From: Cohnella herbarum
GTDB taxonomy: Bacteria; Bacillota; Bacilli; Paenibacillales; Paenibacillaceae
Assembly (NCBI RefSeq): GCF_012849095.1
Contig: NZ_CP051680.1
Location: 5,890,001 to 5,954,000 of the forward strand
Reading direction: 5' to 3'
DNA: 64,000 nucleotides
In this document: piece after piece, positions 26,965-35,267 of the stretch
Layout: every line of letters starts with the position of its first letter
How positions within the stretch are numbered: position 1 is the first letter of the stretch
Program-made: the position numbers and the translations under genes
Notes under the pieces: model-generated
What the model was told of the DNA's origin: nothing
The model's database searches: none
The model's input: the letters and a program-made list of their open reading frames with translations, nothing else

Positions 26965-27792
26965 CTAACCTTTAACGCCGCTTTGAGCGAATCCGTCAAC
27001 AATGTAACGCTGGGCGATCAGGTAGAGGATCAGCACCGGGATCATAGATAAGGTAGCGAGCGCCATGGTGGCCCCCCATTCCATCTGGGTTTCGCTTCGG
27101 AAATATTGAAAGGCGAGCGGCAAAGGCATTTTCTCCGAGTCCGTCAGAACGAGCAGAGGCCAGTTGAATTCGTTGAAGTTGCTTAAGAACGAAAGAACTC
27201 CCAAAGTCCACAGAATCGTTCCGGACAGCCTAACATACACGTTCCACATGACCCGAAGGGGGCCGCATCCATCTATCGTAGCCGCTTCCGCCAACTCCTT
27301 CGGCAGGGTCAGGAACGATTGACGAAGCAGGAAGATCACGAAACCGCTAGCCAGATGCGGCACGATGACTCCGGAAAAAGTATTCAGCGCGTTCATCTGG
27401 TTCACGATGAGATAAGTCGGGACTAGCGTGACTTGCATCGGGATCATCATCGTCATGAGCACGAACAGGAACAGAATGTCGCGCCCCGGAAAACGGTAAT
27501 AGGCGAAAGCGAATGCGGCGCACGCCCCGATAAATAATTGTCCAAGCGTCTGCAATACGCCGATTCTCAAGCTGTTCGCCAGCCAATCGAAGAACGGGAT
27601 GTCCCATAGCGCCTTTTTGTACCCATCCCAATGGATCGGGCCCGTCCAGAGCAAGTGACCAGAGAAGACGTATTCCTCCGAACGCAAGGAGATCGAGATC
27701 ATCCAGAAGATCGGAAGCAGAACCAAGCCTACCAGGCCGAGAAGCAGCAGTTGCTTAACCGTTTCCTCGGTCAGTTTGCGGTATCGAATCAT
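26965..27792 (-). CDS. ABC transporter permease (UgpE-like)
   Basis: MalG/UgpE-class permease of 275 residues with six membrane segments. The ATPase-docking loop reads ELAEAATIDGCGPLR and the C-terminus GFAQSGVKG. GGAGG is eight bases before the ATG. It works with the permease at 27816-28706 and the lipoprotein downstream. No ATPase gene is in the operon, so a shared MsmX/UgpC-type ATPase encoded elsewhere is expected. Confidence 0.9.
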   Translation of the reverse strand: MIRYRKLTEETVKQLLLLGLVGLVLLPIFWMISISLRSEEYVFSGHLLWTGPIHWDGYKKALWDIPFFDWLANSLRIGVLQTLGQLFIGACAAFAFAYYRFPGRDILFLFVLMTMMIPMQVTLVPTYLIVNQMNALNTFSGVIVPHLASGFVIFLLRQSFLTLPKELAEAATIDGCGPLRVMWNVYVRLSGTILWTLGVLSFLSNFNEFNWPLLVLTDSEKMPLPLAFQYFRSETQMEWGATMALATLSMIPVLILYLIAQRYIVDGFAQSGVKG

Positions 27793-27815
27793 AGCGCGAG
27801 CCTCCTTGCGTCGAA

Positions 27816-28706
27816 TTAATAATGTACGAGTTTACGGGAAATTTTTAGCTGTACGACGGTTATGGCCAATACGATCAAGAACAGTAGAATGGAAATAGCG
27901 GCAGCCTTGCCTATACTGAAAAATTGAAAGGCTTCCTGGTATAGTTGATAGACCAGTACGTTCGACGAGTTGTTGGGACCGCCGCCCGTCATGATCTTGA
28001 TCAGCGCGAAGTTCTGAAACGAAGAAATCATACCCATGATGACGATGAACAAGGTGATAGGAGACAAGAGAGGCAGAGTGAGATGGACAAGTTTCCGTAA
28101 CCGCCCCGCTCCGTCGATGGAAGCCGCTTCGTATAGCCCTTTGTCAATCGCCTTCAAACCTGAAATATACAGGAGCATCTCGTAACCGAAGCTTTTCCAT
28201 ATTCCGACGATTGCGACCGCCCACAAGGAGGTCGAACTTTGGGACAACCAATTAGGGCCTTCGATACCGAACACGCTTAGCAGTTCATTAACGATGCCGT
28301 GCTGCTGGTCGTACATCATGCTCCATAGAATAGAGATAACGACAATCGACGAAACAACGGGAAGGTAGAACACGAATCGATAGAAAGCTCGTCCCCGCAT
28401 CAAGCTTTCCAGAATCAATGCCAGCAGGAAGCCTATTATCAACGATAAAGGCATAGTCATGAACATGTAGAGGAACGTATTCTTAAGCGACTTCCAGAAC
28501 ACTTCGTCCCGATTCAGCGATACGTAATTGTCCCAGCCGACGAACGGCTTATCCGGACCGATCATGTCCCAATGTTGGAAGCTTAAGATAAAGGTGAACG
28601 CAAACGGGTAAATGAAGAAAATCGCGTAAAGCGCGAGCGCGGGGGCAAGGAAGACGAAAGGCAAACCAATAGCCTTCCAGCGCGATCCTGTAAATAACTT
28701 AATCAT
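27816..28706 (-). CDS. ABC transporter permease (UgpA-like)
   Basis: MalF/UgpA-class permease of 296 residues, six membrane segments, EAA loop YEAASIDGAGRLRK. Start 28706 (MIKLFTG) is chosen because GGAGG lies eight bases upstream. The frame could extend to 28754, but that would run through the leader terminator hairpin. It is the first gene after glpP and is preceded by the hairpin at 28733-28792, so its transcription is probably controlled by antitermination. Confidence 0.9.
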   Translation of the reverse strand: MIKLFTGSRWKAIGLPFVFLAPALALYAIFFIYPFAFTFILSFQHWDMIGPDKPFVGWDNYVSLNRDEVFWKSLKNTFLYMFMTMPLSLIIGFLLALILESLMRGRAFYRFVFYLPVVSSIVVISILWSMMYDQQHGIVNELLSVFGIEGPNWLSQSSTSLWAVAIVGIWKSFGYEMLLYISGLKAIDKGLYEAASIDGAGRLRKLVHLTLPLLSPITLFIVIMGMISSFQNFALIKIMTGGGPNNSSNVLVYQLYQEAFQFFSIGKAAAISILLFLIVLAITVVQLKISRKLVHY

Positions 28707-28732
28707 TGAAGTTTCCTCCTCGGATATGATAA

Positions 28733-28792
28733 AAAGCTCCGAACAACAATACATACAGACACTGCGCCCGTATGATTGTCGTTCAGAGCTTT
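28733..28792 (-). promoter_or_regulatory. Leader terminator, likely GlpP antitermination target
   Basis: On the minus strand AAAGCTCTGAACGACAAT pairs over 18 bp (two G-U pairs) with a downstream arm ending in GAGCTTTTTATC. An inner CATAC/GTATG pair extends the stem. It lies between glpP and the UgpA-like gene, 14 bases before the latter's ribosome binding site. GlpP-controlled leaders in Bacillus have such a terminator in front of each target. The match is by position and fold, not by a proved GlpP sequence motif. Confidence 0.8.
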
Positions 28793-28930
28793 CTCTTGGT
28801 CGTCACTCTAAACAAAAATCGTTATGATATGAAGTTAGTGGAATGCTGCGGACGATTGTCCGACTACATTTCTTATGTTATCTCGTGTTTGTTATCTTCG
28901 TGTTAAAAGAATCGTCGCTTTATATCAAAT

Positions 28931-29518
28931 CTAATCCGGGATTTGATCGAAGCTCAAATGCCATAGCGTCTGATCGCTGACGGATAAGGAAGTTGCGCCT
29001 GCGGATAAAGCGGCGGCGACCTCGTCGGGCGTTTGAATCAACCCGCTGGCCACGATCGGCGTGTTCTCCAGCTCATGAGCAAACCCGCGGATGACCTTGT
29101 CGATGACTCCGGGCATGAGTTCGACGCCATCGGGCTCGATTTGCTTGCAGAGCTTTAATCCGTTCTCGTAAGCGCCGGAATCAATCGCGAACAAGTGCAA
29201 TATTCCGAATAAGCCGAGTCGTTTCGCTTCTTTGATTAGGTGTCCCTTAGGAGTAACGATTCCATCCGCCCCCGCGTATTCGGCAACCCACTCCACGCTT
29301 TCCCGATCGGTGCTCGATAACCCGCGGATGAGATCAATATGAATAAATGCTCCCTTGCCTGCATCCCGAGCGAGTTTGACGCTTCTTTCGATTTCCTTTA
29401 ACGTGCCGCCCATGAAGAATAGGTTCGTAACGGGGCTGTTCAAGGCAGTCGTTAAATCCTCAGTTTTCCGAACGGCCGCTATGATGGGATTTCCTCCGAT
29501 CTTATGAAGCAACTGCAT
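28931..29518 (-). CDS. glpP: Glycerol-3-phosphate-responsive antiterminator GlpP
   Basis: RNA-binding antiterminator of 195 residues. With glycerol-3-phosphate, GlpP lets RNA polymerase pass leader terminators of glycerol genes. Family features include FFMGGTLKEIE, FIHIDLIRGLSS, DGIVTPKGHLI and PDGVELMPG, covering a TIM-barrel-like fold of usual length. It is the first gene of the minus-strand cluster and lies directly before the hairpin-containing leader of the importer, pointing to local control. Its own start has a G-rich but irregular ribosome binding site (GGTGG, GGAAGG). Confidence 0.93.
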   Translation of the reverse strand: MQLLHKIGGNPIIAAVRKTEDLTTALNSPVTNLFFMGGTLKEIERSVKLARDAGKGAFIHIDLIRGLSSTDRESVEWVAEYAGADGIVTPKGHLIKEAKRLGLFGILHLFAIDSGAYENGLKLCKQIEPDGVELMPGVIDKVIRGFAHELENTPIVASGLIQTPDEVAAALSAGATSLSVSDQTLWHLSFDQIPD

Positions 29519-29635
29519 TCGCCTTCCGCCACCTTTTACTTCGAATGTCTTTATTATTAAAGGGAAGTGTTATTGGAGAGTCGGTTTTTTATTAGGGAAA
29601 TATTAACGTTACACGTAAAGCTCGAAGATTTATCA

Positions 29636-29664
29636 TTGACAATGATAATGAGAACCATTATCAT
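29636..29664 (+). promoter_or_regulatory. Sigma-A promoter of the siderophore ATPase gene
   Basis: TTGACA and TATCAT are 17 bases apart. The Fur box at 29643-29663 covers the spacer and the -10 element, so Fur binding would block RNA polymerase. Confidence 0.85.
29643..29663 (+). promoter_or_regulatory. Fur box
   Basis: TGATAATG and its exact reverse complement are separated by five bases, matching the classical Fur operator GATAATGATAATCATTATC in length and content. It lies over the promoter of the ATPase gene, so iron repression is expected. Confidence 0.92.
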
Positions 29665-29717
29665 TCAAAGCGAGGAAGTATATCGAGATCGGTTCATAAC
29701 GGAGGATGATTGCAACG

Positions 29718-30590
29718 ATGTCACGGTTAAATACAAATCAGTTATCCCTTTCATACGGCAGTCGGCAAATCGTGCAAGAATTGAATTTAAGCGTGCCGGA
29801 CGGCCGGATTACGGCGCTGGTGGGAGCGAACGGATCGGGCAAATCGACGATTCTGAAGTCCATGGCCCGCATACTTACCCCCGTGCAGGGCGGCGTATAT
29901 TTGGACGGCAAGCTCATTCACCGTCAACCGACGAAGGAAGTAGCCAAGAACCTGGCTATTTTGCCGCAGAATCCGTCTTCTCCGGAGGGCTTGACCGTGC
30001 GGGAACTCGTTTCATTCGGGCGTTACCCGCATCAGAAGGGATTCGGAAATCTGTCCGCGGAAGACAACCGCATGATCGATTGGGCATTGCATGCAACGGG
30101 AATGACGACGTTCAGCGGCAGACCCGTAGACCACTTGTCCGGCGGTCAACGTCAACGCGCGTGGATCGCCATGGCTTTGGCGCAAGGAACGGAAGTGTTG
30201 CTGCTCGACGAGCCGACGACGTTCCTGGATATGGCTCACCAGATGGAAGTCATGACTTTGCTGGAGAAGCTTAACAAGGAACAGAAACGTACGATTATCA
30301 TGGTCGTGCATGACCTGAACCATGCCGCGAGATACGCCCAGCATCTCGTCGCGTTGAAGGACGGAACGGTATTATACGAAGGACATCCGGAAGTGGTCAT
30401 GACTTCGCAGATGCTGCGCGAGGTGTTCAATATCGATGCCGATATTATTCCGGATCCGCGTACGGGGGCTCCGCTTTGTTTGCCTTACGGATTGGCGGAG
30501 GAGCCTTCGGAAGAAACCCCCGTTCTCTCGCCGACAAGCGGCGCCCGATCCGTCGAGCCGCAGGAGCAAAGAGTTCAAGCCTTGGCGTGA
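29718..30590 (+). CDS. Ferric-siderophore ABC transporter ATPase (FecE/YusV-like)
   Basis: ATPase of 290 residues. Walker A is GANGSGKST, the signature LSGGQRQRA, Walker [12 protein letters not shown] and the switch His is in VVHDLNH. Family members energise uptake of ferric siderophores or heme. No permease or binding protein gene is adjacent, as with Bacillus YusV, an ATPase shared by several importers. The start at 29718 (MSRLNTNQ) is 12 bases from GGAGG; an ATG at 29706 directly abuts that GGAGG and is unlikely. The C-terminal 40 residues are a low-complexity tail. The promoter carries a Fur box. Confidence 0.9.
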   Translation: MSRLNTNQLSLSYGSRQIVQELNLSVPDGRITALVGANGSGKSTILKSMARILTPVQGGVYLDGKLIHRQPTKEVAKNLAILPQNPSSPEGLTVRELVSFGRYPHQKGFGNLSAEDNRMIDWALHATGMTTFSGRPVDHLSGGQRQRAWIAMALAQGTEVLLLDEPTTFLDMAHQMEVMTLLEKLNKEQKRTIIMVVHDLNHAARYAQHLVALKDGTVLYEGHPEVVMTSQMLREVFNIDADIIPDPRTGAPLCLPYGLAEEPSEETPVLSPTSGARSVEPQEQRVQALA

Positions 30591-30664
30591 CCGGTAGCTC
30601 GACATAAACGCTTTCAACGAATATAAGGGATCTGCCCCTATCGAATAAGTAATTCTCGCCATTC

Positions 30665-30716
30665 ACACCCCCCTCCGTTATTGTTAAAATGTAGGAAACG
30701 GAGGAGGGTGTTTTTT
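30665..30716 (+). terminator. Terminator hairpin overlapping the moxR ribosome binding site
   Basis: ACACCCCCCTCCG (30665-30677) pairs at 12 of 13 positions with the arm at 30699-30711, followed by six T. The right arm contains GGAGGAGGG, the ribosome binding site of the moxR frame at 30720. It probably ends the ATPase transcript and could also hide the moxR ribosome binding site. Confidence 0.7.
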
Positions 30717-30719
30717 GTC

Positions 30720-31681
30720 GTGGATAAACAGATCCTGCAGCAGAAGCTTTCGGCTGTTGCCAGCAACGTAGGTTCCGTCGTAATCGGGAAAGACCAAGTG
30801 CTAGAGCAACTGCTAATCGGACTATTATCTTCAGGACATTTGATTTTGCAAGACGTTCCGGGAACGGGGAAGACGCTCCTCGCGAAAACCCTGGCCAGAT
30901 CATTGGCCTGCGAGATGCGCCGTATCCAATTTACGGCGGATCTGCTTCCGTCGGATGTAACGGGCATTAATTTCTATAACCAACAAGCCGGTCGCTTCGA
31001 ACTGCGTCAAGGTCCCGTATTTACGAACTTGTTGTTAGCGGACGAATTGAACCGCGCAACGCCGCGCACGCAATCCAGCTTGCTGGAGTGCATGGAGGAG
31101 AGGCAGGTTACGATCGACGGAGTGACGTACCCGTTGGAAACTCCCTTTATGGTTATCGCAACTCAGAACCCAATCGATAATCACGGTACGTTTCCTCTTC
31201 CCGAAGCGCAATTGGATCGATTCATGATGTGCGTCTCCATGGGTTACCCCACGGCGGATGAGGAATTGGCGATCTTGCGGAGGTTTACGGGTCGCAATCC
31301 GTTAGATACGTTGGAACCAGCCATAAGCCAACAAGAAATTATGGAGTTGCAGAGCCTCGTGCCTACGGTATATATAAGCGATGAGGTTTACGGTTACATC
31401 ATCGCGATCGTGACGGCTACGCGCAATCATCCGGATATTTCGTTCGGGTAAGCCCGAGAGGAAGCTTGCAGCTCGTAAAAGCAACCCAAGCGCGCGCTTT
31501 GCTTCGAGGGAGAGACTATGTGCTTCCCGACGACGTGAAGGCGTTAATTAAGCCGGTTCTCGCTCACCGGATCATTCTTAAAGACACCTTCCGCGGAGAA
31601 ACGAATCTTGCCGACCGGTTGCTGGACGCCGTGGTTGCGGGAATCCCCGTTCCGACCGAAGCGGTATTGGAGTCGAGGTAG
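30720..31681 (+). pseudogene. MoxR family AAA ATPase, frameshifted
   Basis: MoxR-type AAA+ ATPase, a chaperone-like partner of DUF58/VWA proteins. The first part reads to ISFG and a stop at about 31449-31451; the rest continues in another frame from SPRGSLQLVKATQARA. One missing G in the run at 31446-31448 explains this: restoring it gives FGVSPRGS and a 320-residue protein of normal length. Walker A is VPGTGKT and Walker B LLLADELNRA, both before the break. GTG at 30720 is the likely start. Both parts look well preserved, so the lesion is very recent or a sequencing error. Confidence 0.85.
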
Positions 31682-31683
31682 AG

Positions 31684-32781
31684 ATGGCGGTCATCGTCTG
31701 GGTCGTGATCATAATGACTTTGCTTTATTTGATCCAACGGTTCGTTTATTCTATGTTCGGGCTTAAAGCCGTCACCTATGACCGAACGTTCAGCTCGTCG
31801 CGAATCTATGCGGGTCAAACGGTCGTGATGCAAGAGACGATTGCGAATCGCAAGCGTCTCCCGCTCCCATGGCTGCGGGTAGAGTCTTTGCTTCCCGCGC
31901 AGCTTGTATTCAAGAACCGGGAAGCGCATATGGCGATCAATCGCGGGGATCAACTGCAGAACCATGCGAGCGTATTCAGCATTCCCTCTTATACGGAAAT
32001 CGTAAGGAAACACGAGATCGTATGTCCGCAGCGCGGACGGTATCGCATCGCAAGCTTCACGTTGGCCCTAGGAGACGTCGTAGGGGTGTCGGGTAAATCG
32101 GTTACGCAGGCGGCGGACTGCGAGATTGTCGTGTATCCTAGATTAAAAGAGTTAAGCGATTTTCCCTTGGATGCCAGGAAGTTTTTGCAGAGCGTGAGAA
32201 GCATGATCAGTCCGATCATGGAGGATCACTATTACGTCGCGGGAATCCGTCCGTACAGACAGGGCGATTCTTTCCGCATGGTGAACTGGAACGCGACGGC
32301 TAAGTCGGGAGAACTGCTTGTACATAAGCGGGAAAGCATGCAAGACAATGACTTGACGATCATCTTGAACGCGGAACTGCTTGATTCCGCCCATAATGTC
32401 CGCATTTCGCGGGATAGCTTCGAGGAAGCGCTTAGTTATGCCGCTTCCGCGGCTCAGTATATGATCAGCGGAGGCGGCAAAGCAGGCCTCATCTACAACG
32501 GTATGGTCGAAGGCAACGCCGGAACGGTATTTCGGGCACCGACGAAGTCCGGAGCGGCGCACATGAATACGCTGCTGGAGGCAATGGCTGGCTTCCTGCC
32601 GGAAACGACGCTGGGCTTGTCGTATTTGCTGGAACAATTGATCGGCGAGCGGACGCGCGGGATGAATTATATGCTCCTGTCGGCTTTCGTCGATCGGAAG
32701 CAGGAACAATTGATTCGTCAATTGCGGGGCCAAGGGAACTCCGTGCAATTGCTGCTTATGGGCAAGGAGGGGGCTGCGTGA
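31684..32781 (+). CDS. DUF58 domain-containing protein
   Basis: Protein of 365 residues with one or two membrane segments in the first 25 residues and the DUF58 core (RPYRQGDSFRMVNWNATA, then LLVHKRE) around 195-220. DUF58 proteins carry a VWA-like fold and are encoded next to MoxR ATPases; the biochemical role is poorly known. It starts two bases after the moxR stop and overlaps the next gene, so it is part of a three-gene unit. Confidence 0.88.
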   Translation: MAVIVWVVIIMTLLYLIQRFVYSMFGLKAVTYDRTFSSSRIYAGQTVVMQETIANRKRLPLPWLRVESLLPAQLVFKNREAHMAINRGDQLQNHASVFSIPSYTEIVRKHEIVCPQRGRYRIASFTLALGDVVGVSGKSVTQAADCEIVVYPRLKELSDFPLDARKFLQSVRSMISPIMEDHYYVAGIRPYRQGDSFRMVNWNATAKSGELLVHKRESMQDNDLTIILNAELLDSAHNVRISRDSFEEALSYAASAAQYMISGGGKAGLIYNGMVEGNAGTVFRAPTKSGAAHMNTLLEAMAGFLPETTLGLSYLLEQLIGERTRGMNYMLLSAFVDRKQEQLIRQLRGQGNSVQLLLMGKEGAA

Positions 32782-34088
32782 TGGATCAGCCGCTATTAAG
32801 GTCGCCAGGACTTGGGAAGCTAAGCTTGCGCGTTATCGTTGAAGGATTGATCTGGTTACCCCTGTGGCTAGTCTATTCGGTTAATTTAGGAATATCGGGT
32901 AAGCTAGCCACTTTCGCCGGTATTCTCGGTTTCTTTATTGTGGGTCTATTTCTTTACCGGTTCCCGCCGTTATGGCGCAGGTTAGCGATGATCGCGATTT
33001 TCGTTGTCCTGCTCTCGGTCGGGATCGGACGATATACGAACGACCTTCCGGTCTTCATAGGGATGTGCGTCCTGATCTGGAGAGGGAGATTTCTAACGCT
33101 TCGGCATTGGAACTACGGGCTTGCGTTCGGCGTCTGTTGCGTCGCGCACATTCTTACTTCCCGGAACGAAGCTTGGGCGGATGACCGGCTCGTATTTATT
33201 GTATTGGCCGTCGGCTGGGTTATCGTATGGTTCTATGCGCTTAACAGGAGCCTGATCAATGAAGCCGGCATTCACGATGGGATCGTGACGAGACCCGTAA
33301 GGATGGCTAGCCGCAAATATCTGATGATCTTCCTTGCGGTCGGGCTGGTCGTTATTGCGTTAACCGCGAGTTACGGACAGCAATGGCTCACGCCGAAGCA
33401 GGTCATTAATCCGAACAATAGCTGGATCGATCCGGATCGGTTCATTCCTCCGCCGCAGACGATGGAGAATCCGCCGGGAATGGAGGAGCTGACCAAGGAA
33501 AAAGGGAAGAAGTCCGTTCTATGGGACATTTTCTTCTGGATCATGACCGCGGTCGCCGCTTTCGGGGCCATTTGGTTTATTCGGTTACTGTGGAAAGACC
33601 GGACGTGGACGTTGCAAAAGATTCTCCAATCCATTCGGGAATGGTTGCTGCGGGAGAAGAAAGCCGAGAAGCTTCCGTACGTGGAAGAAAGAAGGAGTAT
33701 CCGGGAAGGAAAGAAAAAGGGTGCGGGTCTTATCGATTCCTTGTTTCGTCGGCAACGGAAGCAACCGGCTTGGGAGCAGTTAAGCAACCCGGAGAAGGTG
33801 CGCCGACTGTACGAGGAAGCGGTCGTAACCGGAATCGGGCAGGGGTATGCTTTTAACGCAAGTCTTACGCCGGCCGAAACGCTGGAGGGCATCGAGAGAT
33901 GGCAAGCCGACGAGGCAAAGCCGGACAACGATAAGAATGCGTCCTACTGGAAACGGCTATTGAATATACGCGCGCACTTACTTGAATTGTACGAAAAAGC
34001 GAAATACAGCCCTCATGAAGTTACCGAGCAAGAAGCCGCGGATTTGAAGGATCGGGTGTCGGGTGGAGGGCATAGACACACCAAGTGA
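32781..34088 (+). CDS. Membrane protein of the MoxR-DUF58 operon (DUF4129-like C-terminus)
   Basis: Protein of 435 residues with about six membrane segments in the first 200 residues, one more near 250-275 and a basic cytoplasmic C-terminal domain. That domain (NPEKVRRLYEEAVVTGIGQGY, then LTPAETLEGIE) resembles the DUF4129 tail of transglutaminase-like proteins that usually complete MoxR operons, but the transglutaminase domain is missing. Start ATG 32781 overlaps the DUF58 stop (TGATG) and has AAGGAGGGGG seven bases upstream. The function is unknown. Confidence 0.78.
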   Translation: MDQPLLRSPGLGKLSLRVIVEGLIWLPLWLVYSVNLGISGKLATFAGILGFFIVGLFLYRFPPLWRRLAMIAIFVVLLSVGIGRYTNDLPVFIGMCVLIWRGRFLTLRHWNYGLAFGVCCVAHILTSRNEAWADDRLVFIVLAVGWVIVWFYALNRSLINEAGIHDGIVTRPVRMASRKYLMIFLAVGLVVIALTASYGQQWLTPKQVINPNNSWIDPDRFIPPPQTMENPPGMEELTKEKGKKSVLWDIFFWIMTAVAAFGAIWFIRLLWKDRTWTLQKILQSIREWLLREKKAEKLPYVEERRSIREGKKKGAGLIDSLFRRQRKQPAWEQLSNPEKVRRLYEEAVVTGIGQGYAFNASLTPAETLEGIERWQADEAKPDNDKNASYWKRLLNIRAHLLELYEKAKYSPHEVTEQEAADLKDRVSGGGHRHTK

Positions 34089-34104
34089 TTGCGCTGCTAT
34101 GCGT

Positions 34105-34150
34105 ACAAAAGGCCGGAACGCTCCGAGAAAGAGCTGTTCCGGCCTCTTGT
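34105..34150. terminator. Bidirectional terminator
   Basis: GGCCGGAAC and its complement form the core stem, extended by CTC/GAG and flanked by CAAAA and CTTGTG. It lies between the convergent membrane-protein and AraC genes. Confidence 0.8.
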
Positions 34151-34169
34151 GCCATGAGCGTTCGTTAAC

Positions 34170-35033
34170 CTATGGGAAAAGACCGTCTTTCAGAAAAAGG
34201 CGATTTTTTTGCCGGTATTTCATAGGCGAGAAGCCGGTGATGCTTTTGAATACTCTTCCGAAATGGGTCAAATTCGCATATCCGACGCGATCGGCGATCT
34301 CGGAGATGGATAATTCAGAATTAGATAATAAAGAACGCGCCTCCTTAACCCTAATGGTATTTATGTATTCAATAAATGTATAACCTGTAGCCGGTTTGAA
34401 GGTCCTGCTCAAGTAAGAAGCGCTTAGAAAAAATTTTTTGGAAACATCGTCTAAAGTAAGCCTTTGGTAAAAGTTTTGATTGATGAAATTTACGGCTTGG
34501 GAGATGGCCTTGTGCGCCAGATTGGACTCAATCAGGTCATAGCGCTGGCTGCTGTCGAGTTTGCGTTTGATGAATAGGAGAAGTTCGGCTAGCATGATTT
34601 TTCGATAATAATGGCTTCCGGGTAAATTTTTCTGATGCTCGGCTATCATTTTGCGGAAGAGCTCCTCGATAAAATCTTGTTCTCGCCCTCCAAGCTTAAT
34701 CGCGCTAGAGCCGGAGCGGAAGCATGACAACGGATCGAAATCTTCATTCTCCTGCAGGAGCGACCGGAGAACTTCTTTCTGAAACAGAAGGGTCACCTTC
34801 TCGTATTCCGAACCGTTCGCGTTCATCGATCGATGCTTGTCGTTCCGATTAATGAGCAATAGCACTCCGCCGACCGTTTGATAGGTTTTATCTTCAATGG
34901 AAGAATAAAGATTGCCGGATACGGTATATTGAATTTCGTAGGCATCGTGTCGATGAAATTCGGATCGTCCGCATTGTGTTGTCTTCTCTCGGCTGATATG
35001 AATTGGATTGGACTTGTAGCATAGATGATCCAA
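34170..35033 (-). CDS. AraC family regulator (cupin sensor)
   Basis: One-component regulator of 287 residues with an N-terminal cupin-like sensor (HRHDAYEIQYTVSG) and a C-terminal AraC domain (LTLDDVSKKFFLSASYLSRTFK and ISEIADRVGYANLTHFGRVFK). The TTG start at 35033 is supported by GAGGGGG seven bases upstream. It is divergent from the secreted GH8 gene 235 bases away, so that gene is its likely target. The effector is probably a sugar. Confidence 0.88.
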   Translation of the reverse strand: MDHLCYKSNPIHISREKTTQCGRSEFHRHDAYEIQYTVSGNLYSSIEDKTYQTVGGVLLLINRNDKHRSMNANGSEYEKVTLLFQKEVLRSLLQENEDFDPLSCFRSGSSAIKLGGREQDFIEELFRKMIAEHQKNLPGSHYYRKIMLAELLLFIKRKLDSSQRYDLIESNLAHKAISQAVNFINQNFYQRLTLDDVSKKFFLSASYLSRTFKPATGYTFIEYINTIRVKEARSLLSNSELSISEIADRVGYANLTHFGRVFKSITGFSPMKYRQKNRLFLKDGLFP

Positions 35034-35219
35034 ATAGAGTCCCCCTCAGCAAGGAATAGGCAGCATTACATCATTCAGATCAAAATACGTAGAAAAGAGC
35101 TGCGGATTAAAGAGATTTGTAGAGAACGAACGAGTAGACCGTGATATATTAACATCAATGCATCGTAAAAAAGAAGGAAGGGAGGCAATTTGCTCCGATG
35201 AGGGCTTTTCGTCGGTCAA

Positions 35220-35239
35220 AAGTTAAAGCGCTTTAACTT
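35220..35239. promoter_or_regulatory. 20-bp perfect palindrome, cre-like operator
   Basis: AAGTTAAAGC is followed directly by its reverse complement. The AAAGCGCTTT core resembles CcpA and LacI-family operators. It lies about 15 bases before the ribosome binding site of the GH8 gene, where a bound repressor would block transcription. Confidence 0.65.
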
Positions 35240-35267
35240 AAATATAAAAAAAGAGGAGGAAATACAT

